Positions 34,673-44,502 of a DNA stretch of 64,000 nucleotides are shown in pieces. Source of the DNA: UBA4416 sp963422675 (GTDB lineage: Bacteria > Bacteroidota > Bacteroidia > B-17B0 > Aurantibacillaceae); the NCBI GenBank assembly GCA_963422675.2, contig CAXVYS010000008.1:1-64000 (forward strand), given 5' to 3'. A program made the translations under genes and the position numbers. Within the stretch, counting starts at the first letter, position 1; the number at the start of each line of letters is the position of its first letter. Below the pieces are notes generated by a model. The model was not told the origin of the DNA. It did no database searches and saw nothing but the letters and a program-made list of their open reading frames with translations.

Positions 34673-37600
34673 ATGAAAAGACTATTGTTATTGCTCATTT
34701 CGTCCTTATGTATATTTAATACAACTTACGCCCAAATTACCACAACCATAAATCCTACTATTGCACAATTGCAACAAAAACTACAGGGTAGCGGTGTTAC
34801 CGTTACGAGTGTTTCGTTAACCTGCCCGGCAAGTGCTTATGCTTTGTATAGCAACGGCACAGGCATTTTATCAACACTTACTTCGGGTATATTATTAACT
34901 ACCGGCGATGCTACGGATGTTTCGGCCGCTGCCGGTACGCTAAGCACTGATAACTTTGCTGCCGGTTCTACTTTAGGAGATAACCTTGATTTGTCGGGGT
35001 CCGGATCGCAGGATGCCTGTTACATTAAGTTTTTAATTACACCCAATTGCCATACCCTTAGCATCAATTATGTATTTGCGTCCGAAGAATACAGTGATTA
35101 TGTAAATGCAACTTTTAATGATGTATTTGGTTTTGTAATTGACGGGCCAAACCCTGCCGGGGGCTCTTATAGCCAGACTAATATTGCCCTGGTACCGGGT
35201 ACAGCTTTACCGGTTTCCATTAATAATGTTAATAATGGCGTGGGAATGAGCTTCCTCGGAATACCTCCTACAGGCCCTTGTATGAATTGCGCTTATTTTC
35301 AGGATGCACCTCCCGGAATAGGTTATGACGGATCCACTACGGTATTAACTGCCAGCACCCAGGTTACACCTTGCCAGCAGTATACCATGACGATTGGTGT
35401 ATGGGATGTAGGAGATGGAAGTTTTGATTCAGGGGTATTTTTAGATGTTAATGGCTTATCCTGTGTAGGTAATCCAACACTTACCACGGCTTCCAGCCCT
35501 TCCGTAATTTGCAGCCCACAAACCGTTACCTTAACCGTAGGCGGAGGATTAGCTTCGGGATCTTATACCTGGTCGGCACCTGCTTCCGGTGGTCTGGTAA
35601 CTACACTCGGACAAACGGTAACAGCTAATCCAACAGCAACTACCATTTATACAGTTTCTTATTCGGATGTGAATACATGTCCGGGCGTGCCCTTAATCAA
35701 AACCACTACGGTTACTTTTACTACTGCGCCTGCATTTTCTGTAACTAATTCACCAAACACCAGTATTTGTGCGGGGCAAAGCGTGACCTTAACAGCAACA
35801 GGTATTGTAGGAACATATACATGGACTCCAGTGGCAACACTTAGTGCTACAAGTGGTTCAGTGGTAGTAGCCACACCATCCACCACCACCACTTATACCG
35901 TTACGAAAGCAGCAGGGGGCTGCGTAAGCTCAACTGTTACAACTGTTTCTGTTACATCTTCATCCGGCTTAACGGTTACTCCGGCCGGTTCTTCTATATG
36001 CCCCGGACAATCTTTAGGACTAACTGCCTCCGGAGGAACTACCTATACATGGACAGCCAGTTCTGGAACTAATCCTCCTTCTTCGTCTACTGTTACGGTG
36101 AGTCCTACAATAACCACAACTTATACAGTTCTTTCCACCTGTTCGGCTTCAACAGCCGTTACCGTTTCAGTGAGTGCTGCAACTACAGTTACTATTTCTC
36201 CATTAAACGCGTCGATCTGTTCAGGTCAATCGCTTACATTAACAGCAACAGGCGGATCAACCTATACCTGGACGGCCAGTTCGGGTGCTAATCCTCCAAA
36301 TACGTCAACGGTTGTGGTATCACCAACAACCAATACAACCTATACCGTTTTAACCGGAAGCGGAACCTGTACGGCTTCGGCTGTTTCAACTATTACCGTG
36401 GGAGCCTTTGCCTCCGTAACAGTAGCACCAACGAACACCACCATTTGTTTAGGACAGGGAGCATCTTTAACCGCTTCAGGAGGATCTACCTATACATGGA
36501 CGGCCAGTTCGGGTACTAATCCTCCGGGAACAGCCAATGTGGTGGTAACTCCTACAACGAATACAACCTATACAGTTTTAACAGGAAGCGGTTCCTGCAC
36601 GGCTTCGGCGGTGACTTCAGTAAGTGTGGCTCCGGCTCTTTCTATTACGGCTACTCCTAATGCTACTACTATTTGTGGTGGTGGTTCGGTAAGTATTACC
36701 GCATCAGGGGCTACTTCTTATACCTGGAGTCCGGCTGCGGGATTAAGTTCTACATCGGGGGCAGTGGTAACAGCTACTCCGGCTACGTCTACTAATTATG
36801 TGATTACGGGGAGTAACGGGGTGTGTACGGTGACAACTTCGGCTAATGTGACGGTAACGATAGTAAATACAACGGTTACAGCCAGTGCGGCTAATTATTG
36901 TATCGGGGCTACCCCGGTATCTTTAACCGCCAGTGGGGCTACTACTTATTCATGGGCTCCGGCTACGGGATTAAGTTCTACATCGGGAGCGGTGGTAACG
37001 GCTACTCCGGTGGTTACAACAGTGTATACGGTTACGGGTACTTCGGGACTGTGTTCTTCTGTAAAAACGGTAACGGTAACGGTGCCTCCTACCAGTACAA
37101 TTACCATTACGTCTACAGGGACGCTGATTTGTGCAGGGGGCGCAGGAACTACCTTAACAGCTTCGGGGGCTAATACTTATACCTGGTTACCGGGTGGATT
37201 AACGACGGCTTCTATTAATGCTAATCCGGCTACGACGACAACGTATAGTGTGGGGGGGCAAACGGCTCTGGGCTGCGTGGCTTTACCGGCTACCATTACC
37301 GTATCGGTGGCTCCGGCTCTTACTCCTACGGTAACGGCAAGTAGTGCGACGGTATGTTTATCCAATACGGTGAGTTTGGCGGTGGTGCCTGCAGGACCGG
37401 GAATTTCTTATACATGGACTCCGGCTGCGGCCATTCAAGGGGCTAATAATACGGCTGCCGTTATTGCTAAACCTACAACAACAGCTACTGTCAATTATAC
37501 GGTAACGGTGTCTAACGGCTTATGTATTTCTACGGCTACTATTAGTGTGCAGCCTTTTTTATGTGTGCCGCCTACGGCTGATATTCAAACTATTACCAAT

Positions 37601-38344
37601 GATAGTATTTGTACTAATGGGTGTGTAACGTTTACGGCGGTAACTACCGGTAGCCAGCCAATGACTTACCAGTGGGTGTTCCCGGGAGGAACTCCTCCGA
37701 CTTCCAATGTGGCTAACCCACAGGTGTGTTATTTGGTGAAGGGGAATTATCCGGTGACCTTGATTGTGGTGAATGCCTATGGATCGGATACCACGCTTAA
37801 AACAAATTATATTAATGTAGCGGATACGCCAAGGGTGTTTAATGCTACAGGGGATACGACCCTGAAAATAGGTCAAACCACAACGATCCATGCAAACGGA
37901 ACGGCCTTAAATTACTACTGGTATCCTAATGTGAACGGAAGTATTGCCTGCCCTACCTGTTCTAATACTGTGGTGCAGCCTACTGTAACTACTAAGTATT
38001 ATGTGGAGGCTTCCAATTCGCCATATTGCAAAAGAAGGGATTCGGTGATTGTAAAAGTCGATTTTACCTGCGGGGATTTCTTTGTGCCTAATGCCTTTTC
38101 GCCTAACGGGGATGGACTCAATGATATGGTGAATGTTCACGGATTTTGTATCGGAACTTATAATTTACAGATTTTTAACCGCTGGGGAGAAAAGGTATTT
38201 GAAACGTCTTCTTTTTCCGATAGCTGGGATGGCACATTCAGAGGGAAATCCCTCGACACTGGAGTATTCGTTTACAGAGCCGATGGAATCACTATCGACG
38301 GCAAACCATTTAATATTAAAGGTAATATCACGCTTATAAAATAA
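34673..38344 (+). CDS. Giant surface adhesin: choice-of-anchor L domain, Ig-like/PKD repeats, gliding-type C-terminus
   Basis: A 1223-residue exported protein. A signal peptide (1-21, ending TYAQ) is followed by a choice-of-anchor L domain (about 30-260; SGILLTTGDA, NYVFASEEYSDYVN, IGVWDVGDGSFDSGVFLD). Then come about eight Thr/Ser/Val-rich Ig-like modules of 75-85 residues with recurring TYTWTASSG and CSG/CAG patterns, one PKD-like domain (about 1000-1085), and the gliding-motility C-terminal domain starting FFVPNAFSPNGDGLND (type B T9SS signal). Residues ~580-1223 are identical to the C-terminus of the next gene. It is probably a cell-surface adhesin or gliding-related filament exported by T9SS with the downstream PorP/SprF protein. 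Confidence 0.9.
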   Translation: MKRLLLLLISSLCIFNTTYAQITTTINPTIAQLQQKLQGSGVTVTSVSLTCPASAYALYSNGTGILSTLTSGILLTTGDATDVSAAAGTLSTDNFAAGSTLGDNLDLSGSGSQDACYIKFLITPNCHTLSINYVFASEEYSDYVNATFNDVFGFVIDGPNPAGGSYSQTNIALVPGTALPVSINNVNNGVGMSFLGIPPTGPCMNCAYFQDAPPGIGYDGSTTVLTASTQVTPCQQYTMTIGVWDVGDGSFDSGVFLDVNGLSCVGNPTLTTASSPSVICSPQTVTLTVGGGLASGSYTWSAPASGGLVTTLGQTVTANPTATTIYTVSYSDVNTCPGVPLIKTTTVTFTTAPAFSVTNSPNTSICAGQSVTLTATGIVGTYTWTPVATLSATSGSVVVATPSTTTTYTVTKAAGGCVSSTVTTVSVTSSSGLTVTPAGSSICPGQSLGLTASGGTTYTWTASSGTNPPSSSTVTVSPTITTTYTVLSTCSASTAVTVSVSAATTVTISPLNASICSGQSLTLTATGGSTYTWTASSGANPPNTSTVVVSPTTNTTYTVLTGSGTCTASAVSTITVGAFASVTVAPTNTTICLGQGASLTASGGSTYTWTASSGTNPPGTANVVVTPTTNTTYTVLTGSGSCTASAVTSVSVAPALSITATPNATTICGGGSVSITASGATSYTWSPAAGLSSTSGAVVTATPATSTNYVITGSNGVCTVTTSANVTVTIVNTTVTASAANYCIGATPVSLTASGATTYSWAPATGLSSTSGAVVTATPVVTTVYTVTGTSGLCSSVKTVTVTVPPTSTITITSTGTLICAGGAGTTLTASGANTYTWLPGGLTTASINANPATTTTYSVGGQTALGCVALPATITVSVAPALTPTVTASSATVCLSNTVSLAVVPAGPGISYTWTPAAAIQGANNTAAVIAKPTTTATVNYTVTVSNGLCISTATISVQPFLCVPPTADIQTITNDSICTNGCVTFTAVTTGSQPMTYQWVFPGGTPPTSNVANPQVCYLVKGNYPVTLIVVNAYGSDTTLKTNYINVADTPRVFNATGDTTLKIGQTTTIHANGTALNYYWYPNVNGSIACPTCSNTVVQPTVTTKYYVEASNSPYCKRRDSVIVKVDFTCGDFFVPNAFSPNGDGLNDMVNVHGFCIGTYNLQIFNRWGEKVFETSSFSDSWDGTFRGKSLDTGVFVYRADGITIDGKPFNIKGNITLIK

Positions 38345-38390
38345 AATCAAGAATCTATGACCCACTTAAATTTATATAATATGAAAAAAA
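36409..38390 (+). repeat. 1,982-bp direct repeat, copy 1
   Basis: This stretch covers the last ~644 codons of the first adhesin gene, the 36-bp spacer and the ATG plus seven A's of the next gene. It matches 39778-41759 at constant offset 3369 with no difference seen in the parts I compared. All the shadow frames inside both copies translate identically as well. Confidence 0.9.
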
Positions 38391-41300
38391 CATTTTTTTT
38401 CGCTCTACTTTTCATATCGTATACTTCGTTCTCTCAATTGTTTTGGACTGAAAGTTTTGGAACGTCCGCATGTACTTCCGTATTAGCCAATGGCTGTAAT
38501 GCCAGTGGTAATGGCGTTTGGCTTACCAGTAATACAGGAACAAATCAATCAAACTCCAACAACTGGTTTGTTAGTGCAAAAGAAGCAGGAATGGGCGTAG
38601 GAGCCTGTGGTAATGGTTGCGGCACAATAGGTACGCTTACCAACCGTACGCTTCACGTAGGGTCTACCTTCATTTCTGTAGATCCGGGGGCAGCTTATTT
38701 GGCAGGGGTTTCTTCCAATACCGATAAAAGAGCCGATTCGCCTCTTATTAATTGTACAGGAAGAAATAACATTAACCTGGCCTTTAATTATTTATCTGCC
38801 GGTATTCCCGGTGTGGATTATTTCAGTGTGTATTATTTCGACGGTGTTACCTGGAGTCTTTTAAGTACTCCTGGTCCTTCACCTACAGGTACATGCTCTC
38901 CGCAAGGTTTATGGACAGCTTACAGCACAGCTCTTCCGGCTTCTGCCAATAATAACGCGGGTATAAAAATCGGATTCAGATGGATCAATACAGATCCTAC
39001 AGGTGCCGATCCTTCCGTTGCGATTGATGATATTACTTTAACGGCAGCGGTAACTCCTACAGCTACTGTTTCTTTTACATTACCATCTCCTGTTTGTGAG
39101 GCCAATACGATTAATGCAGCATTCACCTCTACCGCCAGTTTAACCACCTTTACATGGTCGGCAACATCACCAAATGTGGTTTTCACTCCTCCCAATAGCG
39201 GCACAACTACTATTTCTTTTACAGCACCCGGAACCTATACGGTTTCTCTTACAGCCTGCCAGGGAACAACCAATTGCGCAACTGCCAGTTCAAGCATACA
39301 GGTACTCCCTACTCCAACGATCAATGTTACGGCTTCTCCTACTGTAGTATGTACTCCTGGCGGATCTTCCACCTTAACGGCTACAGGAGGCCCCAGTGCA
39401 TCGTCTTATAGTTGGACTGCTTCGGCTGGCCCGGCTATTCCAAATGGAAGTATGACAGTTGTTTCTCCAACAGCGACAACCAATTACACCGTTCTTACCA
39501 GTATTCCGGGATGTACAACAGGCGTTACGTTTAACGTCCCTGTATCTCCTGCACCAAATTTAACAGTTACTCCTAACTCCTCGATATGCAGTGGGCAGAA
39601 TATAGCCCTCTCGGTTAGTGGCGCTGCCACTTATACCTGGAGTCCGGCAGGTACTTTAAGCTCAGCTAACGGATCAACTGTAACCGCGAGTCCAATAACT
39701 ACTACAACCTATACGGTTACAGGTAATAACGGAGTTTGCTCTAACATAGCAGCTGTTACTGTAACGGTTAATGCTTCTGCCTCCGTAACAGTAGCACCAA
39801 CGAACACCACCATTTGTTTAGGACAGGGAGCATCTTTAACCGCTTCAGGAGGATCTACCTATACATGGACGGCCAGTTCGGGTACTAATCCTCCGGGAAC
39901 AGCCAATGTGGTGGTAACTCCTACAACGAATACAACCTATACAGTTTTAACAGGAAGCGGTTCCTGCACGGCTTCGGCGGTGACTTCAGTAAGTGTGGCT
40001 CCGGCTCTTTCTATTACGGCTACTCCTAATGCTACTACTATTTGTGGTGGTGGTTCGGTAAGTATTACCGCATCAGGGGCTACTTCTTATACCTGGAGTC
40101 CGGCTGCGGGATTAAGTTCTACATCGGGGGCAGTGGTAACAGCTACTCCGGCTACGTCTACTAATTATGTGATTACGGGGAGTAACGGGGTGTGTACGGT
40201 GACAACTTCGGCTAATGTGACGGTAACGATAGTAAATACAACGGTTACAGCCAGTGCGGCTAATTATTGTATCGGGGCTACCCCGGTATCTTTAACCGCC
40301 AGTGGGGCTACTACTTATTCATGGGCTCCGGCTACGGGATTAAGTTCTACATCGGGAGCGGTGGTAACGGCTACTCCGGTGGTTACAACAGTGTATACGG
40401 TTACGGGTACTTCGGGACTGTGTTCTTCTGTAAAAACGGTAACGGTAACGGTGCCTCCTACCAGTACAATTACCATTACGTCTACAGGGACGCTGATTTG
40501 TGCAGGGGGCGCAGGAACTACCTTAACAGCTTCGGGGGCTAATACTTATACCTGGTTACCGGGTGGATTAACGACGGCTTCTATTAATGCTAATCCGGCT
40601 ACGACGACAACGTATAGTGTGGGGGGGCAAACGGCTCTGGGCTGCGTGGCTTTACCGGCTACCATTACCGTATCGGTGGCTCCGGCTCTTACTCCTACGG
40701 TAACGGCAAGTAGTGCGACGGTATGTTTATCCAATACGGTGAGTTTGGCGGTGGTGCCTGCAGGACCGGGAATTTCTTATACATGGACTCCGGCTGCGGC
40801 CATTCAAGGGGCTAATAATACGGCTGCCGTTATTGCTAAACCTACAACAACAGCTACTGTCAATTATACGGTAACGGTGTCTAACGGCTTATGTATTTCT
40901 ACGGCTACTATTAGTGTGCAGCCTTTTTTATGTGTGCCGCCTACGGCTGATATTCAAACTATTACCAATGATAGTATTTGTACTAATGGGTGTGTAACGT
41001 TTACGGCGGTAACTACCGGTAGCCAGCCAATGACTTACCAGTGGGTGTTCCCGGGAGGAACTCCTCCGACTTCCAATGTGGCTAACCCACAGGTGTGTTA
41101 TTTGGTGAAGGGGAATTATCCGGTGACCTTGATTGTGGTGAATGCCTATGGATCGGATACCACGCTTAAAACAAATTATATTAATGTAGCGGATACGCCA
41201 AGGGTGTTTAATGCTACAGGGGATACGACCCTGAAAATAGGTCAAACCACAACGATCCATGCAAACGGAACGGCCTTAAATTACTACTGGTATCCTAATG

Positions 41301-41713
41301 TGAACGGAAGTATTGCCTGCCCTACCTGTTCTAATACTGTGGTGCAGCCTACTGTAACTACTAAGTATTATGTGGAGGCTTCCAATTCGCCATATTGCAA
41401 AAGAAGGGATTCGGTGATTGTAAAAGTCGATTTTACCTGCGGGGATTTCTTTGTGCCTAATGCCTTTTCGCCTAACGGGGATGGACTCAATGATATGGTG
41501 AATGTTCACGGATTTTGTATCGGAACTTATAATTTACAGATTTTTAACCGCTGGGGAGAAAAGGTATTTGAAACGTCTTCTTTTTCCGATAGCTGGGATG
41601 GCACATTCAGAGGGAAATCCCTCGACACTGGAGTATTCGTTTACAGAGCCGATGGAATCACTATCGACGGCAAACCATTTAATATTAAAGGTAATATCAC
41701 GCTTATAAAATAA
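38381..41713 (+). CDS. Giant surface protein: jelly-roll N-terminal domain, Ig-like/PKD repeats, gliding-type C-terminus
   Basis: A 1110-residue exported protein when started at the ATG at 38381, which begins a signal peptide (MKKTFFFALLFISYTSFSQ). The ATG at 38357 would add MTHLNLYN, which also stands in front of porP because the spacer is duplicated. The unique part (to about residue 466) has a jelly-roll/MAM-like domain (LFWTESFG, NINLAFNYLSAGIPGVDYFSV, VAIDDITLT) and three to four Ig-like modules. From there to the end it is identical to the preceding adhesin, including the PKD domain and the gliding-motility C-terminus. It likely uses the same T9SS route. porP/sprF follows 36 bp later. 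Confidence 0.88.
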   Translation: MKKTFFFALLFISYTSFSQLFWTESFGTSACTSVLANGCNASGNGVWLTSNTGTNQSNSNNWFVSAKEAGMGVGACGNGCGTIGTLTNRTLHVGSTFISVDPGAAYLAGVSSNTDKRADSPLINCTGRNNINLAFNYLSAGIPGVDYFSVYYFDGVTWSLLSTPGPSPTGTCSPQGLWTAYSTALPASANNNAGIKIGFRWINTDPTGADPSVAIDDITLTAAVTPTATVSFTLPSPVCEANTINAAFTSTASLTTFTWSATSPNVVFTPPNSGTTTISFTAPGTYTVSLTACQGTTNCATASSSIQVLPTPTINVTASPTVVCTPGGSSTLTATGGPSASSYSWTASAGPAIPNGSMTVVSPTATTNYTVLTSIPGCTTGVTFNVPVSPAPNLTVTPNSSICSGQNIALSVSGAATYTWSPAGTLSSANGSTVTASPITTTTYTVTGNNGVCSNIAAVTVTVNASASVTVAPTNTTICLGQGASLTASGGSTYTWTASSGTNPPGTANVVVTPTTNTTYTVLTGSGSCTASAVTSVSVAPALSITATPNATTICGGGSVSITASGATSYTWSPAAGLSSTSGAVVTATPATSTNYVITGSNGVCTVTTSANVTVTIVNTTVTASAANYCIGATPVSLTASGATTYSWAPATGLSSTSGAVVTATPVVTTVYTVTGTSGLCSSVKTVTVTVPPTSTITITSTGTLICAGGAGTTLTASGANTYTWLPGGLTTASINANPATTTTYSVGGQTALGCVALPATITVSVAPALTPTVTASSATVCLSNTVSLAVVPAGPGISYTWTPAAAIQGANNTAAVIAKPTTTATVNYTVTVSNGLCISTATISVQPFLCVPPTADIQTITNDSICTNGCVTFTAVTTGSQPMTYQWVFPGGTPPTSNVANPQVCYLVKGNYPVTLIVVNAYGSDTTLKTNYINVADTPRVFNATGDTTLKIGQTTTIHANGTALNYYWYPNVNGSIACPTCSNTVVQPTVTTKYYVEASNSPYCKRRDSVIVKVDFTCGDFFVPNAFSPNGDGLNDMVNVHGFCIGTYNLQIFNRWGEKVFETSSFSDSWDGTFRGKSLDTGVFVYRADGITIDGKPFNIKGNITLIK

Positions 41714-41759
41714 AATCAAGAATCTATGACCCACTTAAATTTATATAATATGAAAAAAA
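39778..41759 (+). repeat. 1,982-bp direct repeat, copy 2
   Basis: The second copy covers the C-terminal half of the second adhesin gene, the spacer and the first bases of porP. Copies are separated by 1,387 bp of unique sequence, so the repeating unit is 3,369 bp. Confidence 0.9.
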
Positions 41760-42799
41760 TTGTTTTAGCCGGAATTATTGCGATGCCTTTCTTAGCGAAA
41801 GCTCAGGATATGCATTTTTCCCAATTCAATGAAACTCCCGTTATTTTAAATCCTGCCTTAAGTTGTACGGCATATGATACAAGGGTGATTGCCAATTTTA
41901 AAAATCAGTGGGCCAGTGTAGCAAGCCCTTATCAAACCTATGGCATCAGTGTGGAAAAAGCACTTAAGCATCTTAAATTAAAGAAAGCCTATGTGGGATC
42001 GTCGTTCAGTATCTTTAAAGATAAAGCCGGTGACGCATCGCTTGGAACCTTGGCTGCCAACTTAGGATTTAACGTGGTGGTTAAAGTATCCCAATTCGGG
42101 AAACTGTCTGCCGGCATAGGCGGAGGATTTAATTACAGAACGATTGACCCTACAAAACTTAAGTGGGAGAGCCAGTATGATGGCTACAAATACAATGCAA
42201 GCACTGCCTCAGGAGAAGCTGTTCCTTACAGTTCCATCTTACAGGCTGATTTTGTTGGAGGCCTGGATTTCCATTATGCTAAAAGTGAGCGTTACATCAG
42301 TGCACAGGACGGAACAAAATTTGATATTGGTTTTTCCGCGTTTCACTATAATGCTCCAAAATATTCTTTTTCAGGAACAGGTGATAAGGAATTTGCAAAA
42401 GTAGTAGCGCATGCCAATTTTGATATTGGAATTAAAGGGGCCGGTGTAGCGTTGGTTCCTAGTTTTGTGTATATGAGACAAGGTCCCTCACAGGAAATTG
42501 ATGCCGGTTTTATGTTTAAATATATTATCCAGGATCAATCGGTTTATACCGGAATTAAAAAGGCAAGTGCTATCTCCTTAGGAGCTTACTACCGTGTGGG
42601 AGATGCAGTCATCCCCTCGTTATTGGTTCAATATGATAAGTTTGCCTTTGGGGTAAGTTATGATTTAAATATTTCACAATTAACATCCGCCTCAAAATCG
42701 AGAGGTGGTGTTGAAGTGTGTTTACGTTTTAATACCAGCCCTGGTTATGGTAAATCCTTAGGTGGAAGCTTTAACAGGCCTACTTACAAAAAAGGATAA
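41750..42799 (+). CDS. PorP/SprF-family type IX secretion membrane protein
   Basis: A 349-residue outer-membrane protein of the PorP/SprF family. I start it at the ATG at 41750, where a signal peptide begins (MKKIVLAGIIAMPFLAKAQ); the ATG at 41726 lies in the duplicated spacer. Family marks are DMHFSQFNETPVILNPAL just after the cleavage site, then ANFKNQWASVASPYQTYG, and a predicted 14-strand barrel. In Flavobacterium, SprF is needed to export the adhesin SprB, and PorP/SprF paralogues pair with adjacent cargo carrying type B C-terminal domains. Here it follows two such cargo genes directly, so it is presumably their dedicated partner. Confidence 0.92.
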   Translation: MKKIVLAGIIAMPFLAKAQDMHFSQFNETPVILNPALSCTAYDTRVIANFKNQWASVASPYQTYGISVEKALKHLKLKKAYVGSSFSIFKDKAGDASLGTLAANLGFNVVVKVSQFGKLSAGIGGGFNYRTIDPTKLKWESQYDGYKYNASTASGEAVPYSSILQADFVGGLDFHYAKSERYISAQDGTKFDIGFSAFHYNAPKYSFSGTGDKEFAKVVAHANFDIGIKGAGVALVPSFVYMRQGPSQEIDAGFMFKYIIQDQSVYTGIKKASAISLGAYYRVGDAVIPSLLVQYDKFAFGVSYDLNISQLTSASKSRGGVEVCLRFNTSPGYGKSLGGSFNRPTYKKG

Positions 42800-43059
42800 A
42801 TTAGAACGACCTCACATCCTTCTATTTAATTTTAACGGATTTAACGGAATAGATTTCTTATATCTTATTTTATAAAAAAATCTATCTGTTAAAAATATTA
42901 TCAATTCACCAGGAAATTTAAACAAAAGATAATATGAGTTAGTTAATCCAATACTTTTTATATTTATATTTATAACAGACAGATACTGTATAGATATAAC
43001 ACATCAGTTAAAATTTATCTTTATTAGAATGCACAACTCTAAAATTTAAAAACTGAATT

Positions 43060-44493
43060 ATGAAAAAAAATCTGGTCTTCCTATTTTCCATACTGGTTAT
43101 AAACAGCAGTATGGCACAGCACCTGGTGAGTGTTTCGTTACTAGCCACTAAAACATCGGTACAGGTTTCATCGCTTTTAGGTGCCGGTGGTCCTTATTAC
43201 GGTGCCAGAATTTACAAGGTGCGCTACAATACAACCGATGCATTTCATAATCCTACCATCGCTTCCGGAGCACTCATGATTCCTGTTTCTGCAGTATGCG
43301 ATACATTTTCCCTTCTTTCTTACGGACATGGAACTGTGCTTAAAAAAACAGAAGTACCGTCAGCACAATTCAGTAATTATGATGGATTGTTTTTTGCATC
43401 AAAGGGATATATTGTCTCTATGCCTGATTACCTTGGTTTAGGAGACAATGCGGGGTACCATCCGTTTTTACATGCCGAAACAGAAGCCACCGCTACGCTC
43501 GATCTTATGAGGGCTGTAAGAGAATGCCTTCATGACAGTACGTTTTACCGGTTAAATGGAAAAGTTTTTATTACAGGGTATTCTCAGGGCGGCCATTCGG
43601 CCATGGCTACTTTAAAATATATTCAGGATCATAATTTAAATACCGAATTTAATGTATCCGCGGGGGCTACTTTATCAGGCCCCTATTCTCTTTCTAGAGC
43701 TCAGTTAAAAGTATACACGGATTCGGTTTATAGTTACAATGCATTTACGCCTTATGTGATTAACAGTTACCAAACGGTATACGGTAATTTATATTCCAAC
43801 ATTAATAACTATTATGATTCGCCTTACAACACGAGCATACCCCCTTACTTTAATGGCAATAGCAGCTTTAATTCATTAAATGCTATTTTACCGGTTAATG
43901 CATATGGATTTATGCAGGACAGTGTTTTTACAAGTTTATTTGCGGATACCATTCAATTTAAGCATCCGTTAAAACGGGATCTGATGTTAAATGACAACTA
44001 TTCATGGAAGCCATTAATGCCATTAAGAATATGTTATTGCGGAAGTGATCCCTTAGTGCTTCCCGGCAATAGTATTATGGCACGTGATAGTATGCAAGCT
44101 AAAGGAGCACCAAATGTATCTTTAGTAAATGTTTTACAAACAGGCGATCATTTTAGCTGCTTTACCCCGGCATTAACCAATGCCAGAAACTGGTTTGATT
44201 CGTTCAGGAAAGATTGTAATAAACCTGTTGGTATAACTCAGGAAACTCAAATAACGAATCAAATAGAACTTTTTCCTAATCCGGCTTCTACTTTCATTAC
44301 CATAAGAACGTCTTTGGTAATACAGCAAATTGAAATAACAGATATAACCGGAAAAATTACCTTAATGCAGGAATTACCTTTAAATACAGAGCCGCGCATT
44401 AATCTTGAAACTATGGTTAATGGAATCTATACGATTAAGTATACCGATCAGCAGGGAAATATGTATTTTAATAAATTCACCGTTTTTAAATAA
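43060..44493 (+). CDS. Secreted alpha/beta-hydrolase (lipase-like) with T9SS type A signal
   Basis: A 477-residue secreted hydrolase. Signal peptide 1-19 (ending SMAQ). The alpha/beta fold shows LLSYGHGT, DYLGLGDNAGYHPF and the nucleophile elbow GYSQGG with Ser175; an Asp (in YCGSDPLVLP) and a His (TGDHFSC) complete a plausible triad. The LIP-type secretory lipases share the layout 'YGHGT ... PDYxGLG ... GYSQGG'. Residues about 400-477 (IELFPNPASTFITI ... FNKFTVFK) form a type A T9SS sorting domain. It is 9 bp upstream of the SiaA-like gene, and its own promoter lies in the 260-bp gap before it. Confidence 0.87.
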   Translation: MKKNLVFLFSILVINSSMAQHLVSVSLLATKTSVQVSSLLGAGGPYYGARIYKVRYNTTDAFHNPTIASGALMIPVSAVCDTFSLLSYGHGTVLKKTEVPSAQFSNYDGLFFASKGYIVSMPDYLGLGDNAGYHPFLHAETEATATLDLMRAVRECLHDSTFYRLNGKVFITGYSQGGHSAMATLKYIQDHNLNTEFNVSAGATLSGPYSLSRAQLKVYTDSVYSYNAFTPYVINSYQTVYGNLYSNINNYYDSPYNTSIPPYFNGNSSFNSLNAILPVNAYGFMQDSVFTSLFADTIQFKHPLKRDLMLNDNYSWKPLMPLRICYCGSDPLVLPGNSIMARDSMQAKGAPNVSLVNVLQTGDHFSCFTPALTNARNWFDSFRKDCNKPVGITQETQITNQIELFPNPASTFITIRTSLVIQQIEITDITGKITLMQELPLNTEPRINLETMVNGIYTIKYTDQQGNMYFNKFTVFK

Positions 44494-44502
44494 TAGCTAC
44501 TC

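Noticed and set aside
38357..38380. Start codons giving MTHLNLYN before the second adhesin (38357) and before porP (41726)
   Set aside because: The same 24 bases stand before both genes because the spacer is part of the repeat. The next ATG in each begins a proper signal peptide.
35400..41000. Dense short direct repeats that could suggest a CRISPR array
   Set aside because: The repeats vary in sequence, are in frame, and encode Ig-like modules such as TYTWTASSG; there are no uniform spacers.
36898..41734. Several 62-110-codon frames on both strands inside the two adhesin genes, present twice with identical sequence
   Set aside because: They are shadow frames of the repetitive Thr/Ser-rich coding sequence, duplicated only because the 1,982-bp repeat is duplicated. 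Their translations have no protein-like pattern.
42841..42892. Imperfect inverted repeat after porP (TTAACGGAATAGATTT with AAATCTATCTGTTAA)
   Set aside because: It has mismatches and a long loop, and no T-run follows, so it is a weak terminator candidate at best.
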